From Sphingobacterium tabacisoli (GTDB taxonomy: Bacteria; Bacteroidota; Bacteroidia; Sphingobacteriales; Sphingobacteriaceae): a DNA stretch of 64,000 nt. A program made the translations under genes and the position numbers. The notes beneath the pieces are model-generated. The model saw only the letters and a program-made list of their open reading frames with translations. It had not been told where the DNA came from and ran no database searches. Of the stretch, positions 56,527-64,000 are shown in pieces (within the stretch, counting starts at the first letter, position 1; every line of letters starts with the position of its first letter). Location: contig NZ_JAEQMU010000001.1 in assembly GCF_017908035.1 (NCBI RefSeq), positions 620,001-684,000 of the forward strand, in the 5' to 3' direction.

Positions 56527-57756
56527 ATGAATAACCGTATATGCTTTTTGCTGATGTTTGTAGCTTTTTCGTTTTCAAAGGCGTTTGGCCAAAATTTGCT
56601 TACCAAAACCGATTCTACAAGCCGTGAAAAAGGAGGATATAGCCATCATATAGTGGTCGAGTTCAGGCCTGCCTCAGTCTTGTCATCTTCTCCATTTTAT
56701 AAGGAGCATAACGGACAGGAGCAACGTATCCGAAGTGCTTTTTCGGGACATCTTAAGTACTCCTTTGGATTACCCACTGGTAGCCTTGGCAAGGAGGTAT
56801 TTCGAAATACAGAACAAGGGATCGGTATTGCATACTTTAGTTTTCGTGGAGGGCAGGAGTTTGGAAGTCCAGTTGCTACTTACTTGTTTCAGAATGCGGA
56901 GATAGCTAATCTGGGCAAAGGACTATCATTAGGCTACGAATGGAATTTCGGTCTCTCGACCGGGTGGAAACCCTATAATCCACAGACCAATCCAGAGAAT
57001 CTAATTGTCGGTTCGCGCGAGAATGCCTATATCAATCTTGGTATGTTCCTAAAATGGCGGTTAATGGATAGGCTTTCGTTGACAGGAGGGGTGGATATTA
57101 CCCATTTCTCCAACGGCAATACGGAGTATCCCAATGCTGGTGTGAATATGCTGGGTGGAAAGATCGGACTACAGTATGATGTTTCTAAGCTAGCAGCAGC
57201 AGAGGTGAAAGCGACAAATACCTTGCAGGCGCATGCCTTTCCGAAGCATATCAGTTATGATGTAGTCATTTTTGGTTCCTGGAGGAGGAAGGGGGTATAT
57301 TCTTTCGGTAGTCAGGTCGCCTCACCCCATAAATACCCAGTAGTGGGAGCCTATTTTGCACCGATGTACAATGTGAGTTATCGATTCCGGACAGGACTCT
57401 CTTTAGATGGGATATACGATGGTAGCGCAAATGTATATACGGAGGATTATATCGTGGGTACACAACAACAATTCTTCAAGCCCAATTGGAATCAGCAAGT
57501 TGCCTTGGGCATATCCGCGCGTGCGGAGTATATCATGCCTATATTCACTATAGGCATCGGCTTGGGAAAGAATGTTTTATATCGGGGAGCCGATTTTAAT
57601 GGCACCTACCAGAGTTTTGCCTTGAAGATAGGTACCAGTAGAAGTTCCTTCCTGCATATCGGCTATAATCTAAAAGACTTTCACGAACCCAATTACCTCA
57701 TGTTGGGCTTAGGCTATCGATTCCATAATAAGACACCGTCTTTTCTTGGGCACTAA
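56527..57756 (+). CDS. PagL-like lipid A 3-O-deacylase/acyloxyacyl hydrolase
   Basis: Exported protein of 409 residues. A signal peptide MNNRICFLLMFVAFSFSKAFGQ is followed by a beta-barrel-like domain with the PagL catalytic pattern His-Phe-Ser-Asn in DITHFSNGNTEYPNAGVN, about residue 196 of the chosen protein. PagL removes an acyl chain from lipid A in the outer membrane. The protein is more than twice as long as PagL of Pseudomonas and continues for over 180 residues after the catalytic motif with further barrel strands. ATG 56527 is chosen because upstream in-frame ATG at 56419 would add 36 residues before the signal peptide. Confidence 0.82.
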   Translation: MNNRICFLLMFVAFSFSKAFGQNLLTKTDSTSREKGGYSHHIVVEFRPASVLSSSPFYKEHNGQEQRIRSAFSGHLKYSFGLPTGSLGKEVFRNTEQGIGIAYFSFRGGQEFGSPVATYLFQNAEIANLGKGLSLGYEWNFGLSTGWKPYNPQTNPENLIVGSRENAYINLGMFLKWRLMDRLSLTGGVDITHFSNGNTEYPNAGVNMLGGKIGLQYDVSKLAAAEVKATNTLQAHAFPKHISYDVVIFGSWRRKGVYSFGSQVASPHKYPVVGAYFAPMYNVSYRFRTGLSLDGIYDGSANVYTEDYIVGTQQQFFKPNWNQQVALGISARAEYIMPIFTIGIGLGKNVLYRGADFNGTYQSFALKIGTSRSSFLHIGYNLKDFHEPNYLMLGLGYRFHNKTPSFLGH

Positions 57757-57922
57757 GTAAATATAGCATCTCCTCAGAGATTGGATGCAGAAGGCTGGCG
57801 GATTAACGCTGCGACGCTTAACGTTCAGAAAGAATGGACGTTTTAATCGTCTAGCCGAGAAGAACCTGAAGTAGTATTCTACTGCAATCAAGGTAACATC
57901 CGTGTATAAGAAAACCGCGTTG

Positions 57923-59149
57923 CTAATGCTCCTTTTCCAAACTACGCACGGCTGGTATCGAGCCCAAAAATATGGCAGTCACTGTGACGATAATACCCCC
58001 AATAAGAAATACCTTCTCTACACCAATATTATCTGCCAGTATTCCAGCAAAAAGCAATCCAAGCATAGCGGGTAACTGTACAATACTACCGGAGATGGAA
58101 AAGACACGACCTAGGTATTTAGGTTCGAATTGTGTTTGCACCAATACAGTGTACGGACCGGTGAAGAAAGGAACTGCCAACCCCTGTACGATGGTCATTA
58201 CGGCATAGGCAGTAAAGTAAGTCGGTGGTAACAGGCCACAGGTTGCTAATGCAATGCCTAGAGCAGAAAAGCCAAAGACGATCAATACGGTCTTTTTTTT
58301 CTTGGGGTTCCATAAACTGAGGGCCAAACCTCCAAAAAGTAACCCTAGACCGTATAGACCCTCTATTAAACTGACCTGATACGGGCTACCCTTAAAATAC
58401 TGGAGGGTCATCAAAGGCATTACGGCAACGATAGGCATAACAAAGAAATTGATAACTATCTCACAACCCATTAACCATGATATTCCTTTGTTTTTCCAGA
58501 TTATGCTTGCGCCTGAAGCCATATCCCGCAAGATAGACTTGGCCGATTGCGCTGCCTGCGTTACTTGGGGGATATGCACAAAGGCAAGGGCGGTACAGGC
58601 AATGACCGCACCGAGTACATCCAATAGCATGACCGCACTCATCCCAAAATGCAACAATCCTATTGCACCTAGAATAGGGCCACATATAATGGAAATGGAT
58701 TGGATGACCTCGTTTACTCCGGCGATACGTACCAAAGCGGATTTTGGTGCAAGGAGGGGAACAGCCGATTTCATCGCTGGAGTGTGAAAAGCTCCACCTA
58801 TGGAGCGTAAGGTAAGGAGTATATAAATAGCCCATAGCTCGACGATGTCCAGATAAAAGAATAGGGCAATTAAAGTGGAACAGAATGCGACGAATAGATC
58901 CGAACCAATCATTGTCCACTTGCGATTCCAACGGTCTACAAATACGCCGGCAAAAGGTCCTAGCACGATCTGTGGCAATAGACCTGCGATAGTTGCATGG
59001 GCCAAAGCTTCCGCAGAGTTGGTTTCCATACCGATCCAAAGAACTATAGCAAATTGGGCGGTCGCACTGCTCAGTATAGAGAACAGTTGTCCCGACCATA
59101 TGATAGCGAATTTCTTTTTCCAGTTGTGCAGTTCCTTTTTCATTTCCAT
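57923..59149 (-). CDS. MFS transporter
   Basis: Major facilitator of 408 residues with 12 hydrophobic helices. The helix 2-3 loop GVFVDRWNRKWTM is the family motif A, and GLLFGGLALSLWNPKKKK a second loop signature. It resembles the MFS_3/enterobactin-exporter-like drug efflux group. Substrate unknown. A Crp-type regulator gene lies directly upstream on the same strand (70-base gap). The 166-base gap after its end holds several short palindromes and no gene. Confidence 0.9.
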   Translation of the reverse strand: MEMKKELHNWKKKFAIIWSGQLFSILSSATAQFAIVLWIGMETNSAEALAHATIAGLLPQIVLGPFAGVFVDRWNRKWTMIGSDLFVAFCSTLIALFFYLDIVELWAIYILLTLRSIGGAFHTPAMKSAVPLLAPKSALVRIAGVNEVIQSISIICGPILGAIGLLHFGMSAVMLLDVLGAVIACTALAFVHIPQVTQAAQSAKSILRDMASGASIIWKNKGISWLMGCEIVINFFVMPIVAVMPLMTLQYFKGSPYQVSLIEGLYGLGLLFGGLALSLWNPKKKKTVLIVFGFSALGIALATCGLLPPTYFTAYAVMTIVQGLAVPFFTGPYTVLVQTQFEPKYLGRVFSISGSIVQLPAMLGLLFAGILADNIGVEKVFLIGGIIVTVTAIFLGSIPAVRSLEKEH

Positions 59150-59219
59150 CTGTTCTGATATTCTTTTTGAAGCAGATGGTAAAAATAGAAGCTTAAAAAC
59201 GGGGAGACGTGAACATTTG

Positions 59220-59783
59220 TTAACTAATGTTTTGTTTTACCAACTGCCTTCGAATACGGCTGAGCGACTGTGGCGTCATACCTAGGCAGGAGGCAATGTA
59301 TTTCTGCGGGACCAGTTGGAAGACCTCGGGGTCTTTCTCGAGTACAGTGAGGTAGCGCGCACGGGCGGTAGGCTGGCACAGCATGACCAGCCATTCGGTA
59401 ATCTGAAAGTAGTATTGTTCTAGTACCGTACGGACCAGGTTAGAAATCTCATGGGATTCTTCGCAAAAAGCATCCAGGTCGGTTTTTGAGATGACGTAAG
59501 CAGAACTGTCGGAAATGGACTCAATAATGTAGTCTTCGGATGCTTCGGAGTATAAGATATCCCCATAGCGCTCAAACCAAAGAGTTCTTTCTTCTCCATC
59601 AAATAGGCGATACGCCCGCCAGATACCCTCATTAATAATATAGTAGTATTGCTTACGCTCCTGTAGACCAATAACAATATCATGGTAACCATAGGATTTC
59701 TTTTCCATACGGGAAAGGAGTAGAGCTATCAGCTCAGGACTGACACCATATTTTTCGCATAATATAGGAATGAGTGCTTCCAT
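59220..59783 (-). CDS. Crp/Fnr-family transcriptional regulator
   Basis: Regulator of 187 residues with a cyclic-nucleotide-binding-like N-terminal domain (YYYIINEGIWRAYRLFDGEERTLWFERYGDILY) and a short HTH at the end (VPQKYIASCLGMTPQSLSRIRRQLVKQ). It is a paralogue of the regulator at 53570-54142, with similar layout but low overall identity by eye. It lies between the Nudix gene (upstream) and the MFS gene (downstream), the latter a plausible target. Confidence 0.9.
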   Translation of the reverse strand: MEALIPILCEKYGVSPELIALLLSRMEKKSYGYHDIVIGLQERKQYYYIINEGIWRAYRLFDGEERTLWFERYGDILYSEASEDYIIESISDSSAYVISKTDLDAFCEESHEISNLVRTVLEQYYFQITEWLVMLCQPTARARYLTVLEKDPEVFQLVPQKYIASCLGMTPQSLSRIRRQLVKQNIS

Positions 59784-59804
59784 GGTCTAAAGATACTGTT
59801 GCTA

Positions 59805-60218
59805 TTAATGGAGATATCCATCCGCGATCAAGCGTTGGTACAAGAGGACTACGCCAGGGACTTGTATCGGTTCTTTTTGATAGGTATCAAAATCAAAAAA
59901 ACGGATTTCATCTATCTCACTACTGGCTTGAATTTCCTCTTCCAGCTTATAGAAAAAGCAATCTTGCTCCATAACGATATGGGTATTTTCTCCATAGGCT
60001 GGGGCAGATATATGACAGTAAAACTGAAGCGAATCGGGGCTTAATCGAAGGTTGGTCTCTTCTGCTATCTCCCGAAGTAAGGCTTCGAGGGAATTCTCCC
60101 CTTGATCCACCTTTCCGCCTAGCAGGTACCAGGCTTTTTTATTACGGCTATAGCCCAGTAGTAGTTTATTGTCATCGACTACAACAAGGCCGGCTGTAGG
60201 TAGTGCTATCTTTTCCAT
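59805..60218 (-). CDS. Nudix hydrolase
   Basis: Pyrophosphohydrolase of 137 residues. The Nudix box is complete: GGKVDQGENSLEALLREIAEETNLRL, with the Glu residues that bind magnesium in REIAEE. The substrate cannot be told; candidates are nucleoside diphosphate derivatives or oxidised nucleotides. An AAGGA stretch lies just before the start codon. The Crp-type gene follows 21 bases after the stop. Confidence 0.92.
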   Translation of the reverse strand: MEKIALPTAGLVVVDDNKLLLGYSRNKKAWYLLGGKVDQGENSLEALLREIAEETNLRLSPDSLQFYCHISAPAYGENTHIVMEQDCFFYKLEEEIQASSEIDEIRFFDFDTYQKEPIQVPGVVLLYQRLIADGYLH

Positions 60219-60292
60219 TTCCTTTGTTTCTGGCTTCTAAGATAAGGAAAATCATCAGCTACTAAAATTTGATAAGCGCTTTATACGAAATA

Positions 60293-60361
60293 ATTCAAAC
60301 CGTCGCATCTATAGTAGGTAAAGAACTATAACGGACGGTTTGAATGAGCATTCTCATGCTC
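60293..60361. repeat. Inverted repeat with long loop and adjoining small hairpin
   Basis: ATTCAAACCGTC (60293-60304) and GACGGTTTGAAT (60334-60345) form a 12-bp stem around a 29-base loop; directly next to it GAGCATTCTCATGCTC (60346-60361) forms a 6-bp hairpin. The element lies in the 160-base gap between the DsrE and Nudix genes and may end the DsrE transcript on the minus strand, although no T-run is evident. Confidence 0.55.
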
Positions 60362-60378
60362 TATTGTTTGTGTGTGTG

Positions 60379-60828
60379 CTACAATGTAATCGTCTTGAAA
60401 CCTAATTCCTGAAGACCAAATAGATAGGTAAACCCATTCGGCGTAGTATAGATAGACGGATGATACTGTGATTTCTTCACTCCAAGCTTGTTCATCGCAA
60501 ATTCGCAAACCACTAATCTGATACCCGATTTTTCGGCACTTTGGATGGTGCTCTCTAATTCTTTATTGTCTGCCAGGTCTTTGACGACCTGTCCGATGAG
60601 TACGATCTCAAATTGAACAGCTTTGTCTTTTGATTTATATTCGGCGCCAGTCATTACCGAAGCCATCAAATGCATTGGGTTCTGAACCAAAATCGCGTAT
60701 TTCCCGTTTGCTTTGACGGCCTTCTCTACGGATTCTACTGCTACTTGCTGGGCGGATAGCGAACTAGTGAAGGTGATTCCAAATAGTAATAATGCAACTG
60801 CTAAAATTTGTTTTCTCATGTGTTCCAA
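60379..60828 (-). CDS. Exported DsrE-family protein
   Basis: Small protein of 149 residues (or 146 from the second ATG at 60819). A signal peptide (MRKQILAVALLLFGITFTSSLSAQ) is followed by a DsrE/DsrF-like domain (KYAILVQNPMHLMASVMTGAEYKSKDKAVQFEIVLIGQ; VVCEFAMNKLGVKKSQ). DsrE proteins handle sulfur in the cytoplasm via a conserved Cys; here a single Cys occurs in VVCEF. Export to the periplasm makes a classical sulfur-relay role uncertain. It stands alone. Confidence 0.82.
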   Translation of the reverse strand: MEHMRKQILAVALLLFGITFTSSLSAQQVAVESVEKAVKANGKYAILVQNPMHLMASVMTGAEYKSKDKAVQFEIVLIGQVVKDLADNKELESTIQSAEKSGIRLVVCEFAMNKLGVKKSQYHPSIYTTPNGFTYLFGLQELGFKTITL

Positions 60829-60919
60829 TGTTTAAGATTACGTGTTTCTTCTTTTTCAATTACCCTAAGATAAGGATATGTGTATGGTCTTTGTGTAACA
60901 AAGGATACATTGAAATTCC

Positions 60920-60927
60920 TACCTTTG
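60920..60927 (+). promoter_or_regulatory. -7 box for the SMR gene
   Basis: TACCTTTG, a full TAnnTTTG match, 28 bases before the SMR start codon; the nearest suitable TTG is 26 bases upstream, a little far. Confidence 0.5.
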
Positions 60928-60955
60928 TCGGAACTGTATAACTGTTTGAGCGTAT

Positions 60956-61288
60956 ATGAAGCATTATTTATTTTTAGCTGCGGCAATTTTATTTGAAGTG
61001 ATTGGTTCGTCTTTCCTGAAAAAGACCGAACAGTTTACGAAACCTATTCCCTCCATACTCTTTGTCTGTTCACTGGGATTATCCTTTTATCTACTTTCCT
61101 ACGCATTACGTGGGGTACCTATGGGTATAGCCTATGCGATATGGTCTGCTTTTGGGATTGTGATTATCTCGGCGGTCGGTTATTTTGTTTATAAGGAGTC
61201 GCTGGATTTACCAGCAATACTAGGTATAGTATTTATTATTGTGGGTGTCGTTATTATCAACCTATTCTCCAAATCTAGTGCGCACTAG
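60956..61288 (+). CDS. Small multidrug resistance (SMR) family transporter
   Basis: Four-helix membrane protein of 110 residues. The essential Glu of helix 1 is present in LFEVIGSSFLKKTEQF, and SYALRGVPMGIAYAIWSAFGIV is the family signature of helices 2-3. SMR proteins such as EmrE and QacE exchange protons for cationic drugs as dimers; members of the Gdx branch export guanidinium. The residue pattern here does not let me choose. It stands alone and ends in a strong terminator. Confidence 0.94.
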   Translation: MKHYLFLAAAILFEVIGSSFLKKTEQFTKPIPSILFVCSLGLSFYLLSYALRGVPMGIAYAIWSAFGIVIISAVGYFVYKESLDLPAILGIVFIIVGVVIINLFSKSSAH

Positions 61289-61300
61289 TAAGTATAAATA

Positions 61301-61329
61301 AAGGGGGACGATATCGTCCCCCTTTTTTC
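61301..61329. terminator. Bidirectional terminator between convergent genes
   Basis: AAGGGGGACGATATCGTCCC continues to a perfect 24-base palindrome followed by T-rich sequence, between the SMR and SusD genes. Confidence 0.93.
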
Positions 61330-61331
61330 TT

Positions 61332-62711
61332 TTAGTACCCTTTGTTCTGGGTCAGTTTGGGGTTTTTAGAAAGTTCCGTGGTCACAAATGGTAAATATAA
61401 ACGGGTCTCATCCCTTCCTTTAGACTTCAGGAAAGGTATCGCTTTTCCAAATCGTTTCATATCCTGCCATCTTCTTCCTTCACCTACAAACTCACGGCGA
61501 CGTTCTGCTTCGATCTCTTGGAGAAACTGATTGGCATCACCAATATCGCTAGTTGTCTTTTGACTTGCTCCCCGTGCTCTACGGAGTTCGTTGTAGCGCG
61601 TCAATACCAATTGTCCCTGACGGGCAGATGCCTCGGCAGAAATAAGGTAAGCTTCTCCGATGCGTACCATAGGGTATACGATAGCGGCATTGGATGAAGC
61701 CTGTAGCGTATCTGTTGAAAATTTCAATAGATATGTTACGTTTTCACCTATAGTAGGATTCCTTCGCTCTAGTAGCAATGAAGCTCTAATATCGTTGCTT
61801 TCGTAAGACTGTACCAATGTAGGGTCGACCCAAGTAAGTCCCATACTCGAACCTCGAAATGGAGGCGGAGGGGAGTACATGGTATAAAGCCCTCCTCTTT
61901 CGTAACTGGTAATGGTTTCAGATAATCTCCAGAGCATCTCGGAGCTTTTACCTCCAAAGCGGAATACCTCGCCAAAGTCGCTTTGCTCGAGTTTGTTTCT
62001 TCCACTCTTAATAACCGCTTCCGACAGTTCGAAAGCCTCCTTGTTTTTGCCCATTTGCAGGTACAGTCGTGCCAATAGGAGTTGGGCAGTAGGCTTGCTG
62101 ATAAAATCTGCCGTCTTGAAGTCTCCTAGAAGAGGAATAGCCTCTTCTAAATCAGTCATAACCTGCTTATAAACTTCTTCTTCTGGGTTCTTATCCCTGC
62201 GTATTTGGTTGATATCGGTCTCTAGATCGACCGTCAGAATGATGCCTCCATAGGATTCGGCCAAACGGTAGTAATTGAAGGCACGTATGCTCAGTGCCTC
62301 TCCAAGTATACTGTTCATATTCGTAATGCCTTTGGCTTTGATATAATTGATGATAAAGTTGGCATTACCTATTGCAGTATAAGATGCAGAATATAACCGC
62401 GAGTTTCCAAAACCATCTTCAATATTAGGATTACAGTCATCGTACGAACGAGGATTGTACTGTGTAGGGGTAGAGCCTTGTAGAGAGATAATGTCGTCAC
62501 TGTATACGTCCCATATTGGATAGGGCTGATAATAGATGAGATTGGGTCTGTAAGCACCTCTCAATAATAAAGGAATATCTCCGGGTTGTATCTTTTCCAA
62601 GTCAATGGAGGTATCGGGCGTAGGCTTATCTAGCGACTTACCACAAGCAAATAGACTCGCGGAAAGTAGAACATAAGCAATGTTTCGTTGTAATTTATAT
62701 ATCGTTTTCAT
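61332..62711 (-). CDS. SusD/RagB-family nutrient-binding lipoprotein
   Basis: SusD-type lipoprotein of 459 residues, partner of the SusC receptor encoded just upstream on the same strand. From ATG 62711 it shows a basic start, a hydrophobic stretch and a lipobox SLFAC. TPR-like helices (LARLYLQMGKNKEAFELSE) and the C-terminal SusD block (LISAEASARQG; EIEAERRREFVGEGRRWQDMKRFG) are typical. ATG 62747 would add 12 residues and overlap the SusC gene. The substrate is not evident. Confidence 0.93.
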   Translation of the reverse strand: MKTIYKLQRNIAYVLLSASLFACGKSLDKPTPDTSIDLEKIQPGDIPLLLRGAYRPNLIYYQPYPIWDVYSDDIISLQGSTPTQYNPRSYDDCNPNIEDGFGNSRLYSASYTAIGNANFIINYIKAKGITNMNSILGEALSIRAFNYYRLAESYGGIILTVDLETDINQIRRDKNPEEEVYKQVMTDLEEAIPLLGDFKTADFISKPTAQLLLARLYLQMGKNKEAFELSEAVIKSGRNKLEQSDFGEVFRFGGKSSEMLWRLSETITSYERGGLYTMYSPPPPFRGSSMGLTWVDPTLVQSYESNDIRASLLLERRNPTIGENVTYLLKFSTDTLQASSNAAIVYPMVRIGEAYLISAEASARQGQLVLTRYNELRRARGASQKTTSDIGDANQFLQEIEAERRREFVGEGRRWQDMKRFGKAIPFLKSKGRDETRLYLPFVTTELSKNPKLTQNKGY

Positions 62712-62730
62712 CTGTATTCGGATTGAAGTG

Positions 62731-64000
62731 TTAAAATGTAATGTCAAAACCTAATGAATAAACCCGTGGCATCGGTGCAATAGCTTGTTGCCATCCGCTA
62801 CCTTGAGCAAGCTCCGGGTCATTGGAATTAAGTGCTTTGTCTTTTACAATAAATAGATTCTGTCCTGCTACGTATACTCTACAGTTTGAAATACCAATAC
62901 TTTTCAATCTGTTGGAAGTAAGGTCATAACCTACCGTAAGGTTTTTAAGGCGTAAGTAGGAGGCATCATAGAGGTATAGAGTCGATACCCGTGTGTTCCA
63001 ATCATTGGTCATTCCAGCTCCGTGAGGGCCTGTCACAGCTCTTGGGTATCTTGAATCAGATCCTGGAGCTGTCCATCTGTCTAATACCCAGTCTGGTTTG
63101 TTGACCATAATCCCTACATAATCATCAAATCCATATTGACGAGCTTCCTGCTCGCTGAAATTGTATACTTTACTACCGACAGAGAATACAAATAATGCGG
63201 ATAGAGAAATTTTTTTGTAGGAAACATTGCCGTGAAAACCACCTGACATCTTAGGCTGAGCGGTAGATACGTATATCATATCTGCCTGATTGATGATTCC
63301 ATCGTTGTTTACATCCTCGTATATCGCATCACCGGTTTTAGGATCTATACCCAATGCGTTGTACATTTGCAATAAACCTACTGGTCTTCCGACTTGAATA
63401 AAGCCCATTGGTCCACCCGGCGCAAATCCATCGTAACCGATGATAGGGTCACGCAGTTGGGTCACCTTGTTGCGGTTGATATTTAAATCGGTACCTACAC
63501 GCCATTTCCAATCGGATATCTGCGCAGATGAATTACCAATAGAGACGGATAGGTCCAATCCCTTATTAAGCATCGCGCCTAGGTTGGCTCCCTGTGATGA
63601 AAAACCTCCACTGGATGTCGGTATGCGTAAATTGGTGATGAGGTCATCTGTTTTCTTAACATAATATTCGGCAGTAAGCTGGATACGGTCTTTCCAGAAC
63701 GTTCCTTCCAACCCGAAGTCATATTGCTTGGTACGTTCCCATTGCAGATCCGGATTCCCCAACTTTGCGTTTATCTGTAGTGCTGGTTCGTTGAGGTAGG
63801 TTTGCTTACCCGCTAAGGTGTACACATCGAAATTGCCTAACGGTCTAATATTACCCGTGATACCGTAACTCGCCCGTACTTTTAAGAAGTCTATCCACGA
63901 TTGGCTCTGGATGAATTGGTCCTTGCTTAAGATATATCCCGCAGATACCGCTGGAAACCAAGCATAACGGAAGTTCTTTAATTTGCTGGAACCATCACGA
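62731..64000 (-). CDS. SusC/RagA-family TonB-linked receptor, C-terminal part (5' end outside window)
   Basis: C-terminal part of a SusC-type outer-membrane receptor; the frame stays open to the right edge, so the signal peptide and plug are missing. About 420 residues are visible: the barrel segment YAWFPAVSAGYILS, then WERTKQYDFGLEGTFWKDR, GWQQAIAPMPRVYSLGFDITF as the end, all typical of SusC. It lies directly upstream of its SusD gene. This pair is not clearly related to the pair at the left edge and so probably takes a different substrate. Confidence 0.93.
   Translation of the reverse strand, partial: RDGSSKLKNFRYAWFPAVSAGYILSKDQFIQSQSWIDFLKVRASYGITGNIRPLGNFDVYTLAGKQTYLNEPALQINAKLGNPDLQWERTKQYDFGLEGTFWKDRIQLTAEYYVKKTDDLITNLRIPTSSGGFSSQGANLGAMLNKGLDLSVSIGNSSAQISDWKWRVGTDLNINRNKVTQLRDPIIGYDGFAPGGPMGFIQVGRPVGLLQMYNALGIDPKTGDAIYEDVNNDGIINQADMIYVSTAQPKMSGGFHGNVSYKKISLSALFVFSVGSKVYNFSEQEARQYGFDDYVGIMVNKPDWVLDRWTAPGSDSRYPRAVTGPHGAGMTNDWNTRVSTLYLYDASYLRLKNLTVGYDLTSNRLKSIGISNCRVYVAGQNLFIVKDKALNSNDPELAQGSGWQQAIAPMPRVYSLGFDITF

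Noticed and set aside
57757-57922. Decayed gene or small RNA in the gap between PagL-like and MFS genes
   Set aside because: Several short palindromes such as AGTAG-TATT-CTACT, but no coherent frame, promoter or T-run.
58461-59099. 212-codon open frame inside the MFS gene in another frame
   Set aside because: It has no family likeness and poor codon use, and is fully covered by the clear MFS coding sequence.

Overview
The window comes from a Bacteroidota bacterium, most likely of the Sphingobacteriaceae. The evidence is two SusC/SusD outer-membrane uptake pairs (one at each edge), a type IX secretion plug protein, GldA/GldF/GldG-type ABC transporter genes, Crp and MocR regulators beside TonB receptors, and promoters of the Bacteroidota type (TTG, then 17-23 bases, then TAnnTTTG) instead of clear Shine-Dalgarno sites. 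I see no rRNA, tRNA, transposase, integrase, phage gene or CRISPR array. It reads as ordinary, densely packed chromosome.

Layout. 1-7.1 kb (+): C-terminal part of a SusC receptor, SusD, an ABC ATPase and a fused permease/GldG-like protein in one run. 7.1-9.7 kb: a 31-codon mini-gene, a YchJ-type protein, a JmjC/cupin-like protein, a lipocalin-like protein and a DUF2853 protein. 9.8-13.3 kb (-): NhaA antiporter and a NatAB-like ABC exporter. 13.4-20.1 kb (+): engB, a UbiA-type prenyltransferase, topA, an unknown gene, cmk and a secreted phosphoesterase. 20.1-28.4 kb (-): amino acid permease, T9SS plug, an unknown membrane protein, dapA, ligA, a glycosyltransferase and a lipid A-type acyltransferase. 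28.7-30.1 kb (+): WbqC and a small barrel protein. 30.6-36.5 kb (-): the thiamine operon thiS-thiC-thiE paralogue-thiE-thiG-thiH-thiF behind a TPP riboswitch. 36.9-43.7 kb: sugar acetyltransferase, the gpsA-hemF-M16-M16 run, and an Lrp/EamA exporter pair. 44-47.6 kb (+): a YdiJ-like FAD/Fe-S dehydrogenase and a lipoprotein. 47.7-64 kb: a membrane-bound TPR/HTH regulator, MocR opposite a TonB receptor, a DUF4256 protein, two Crp-family regulators, a divergent PurA, a PagL-like lipid A deacylase, MFS, Nudix, DsrE and SMR genes, and the second SusD/SusC pair, cut by the right edge.

The most unusual structure is a three-copy intergenic element at about 30.13-30.27, 30.41-30.55 and 36.72-36.88 kb. 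Each copy has a paired TGTTAA motif, about 60 variable bases, a nearly invariant 40-base block and a terminator-type hairpin whose stem shows a compensating base change. The third copy has no + strand gene in front of it, so the copies look like independent small RNA genes. They lie on both sides of the thiamine operon. Other points worth a look are the divergent PurA with altered active-site motifs, the -7 boxes lying almost on the start codons of engB, gpsA and the lrp gene, and inverted repeats over promoters.
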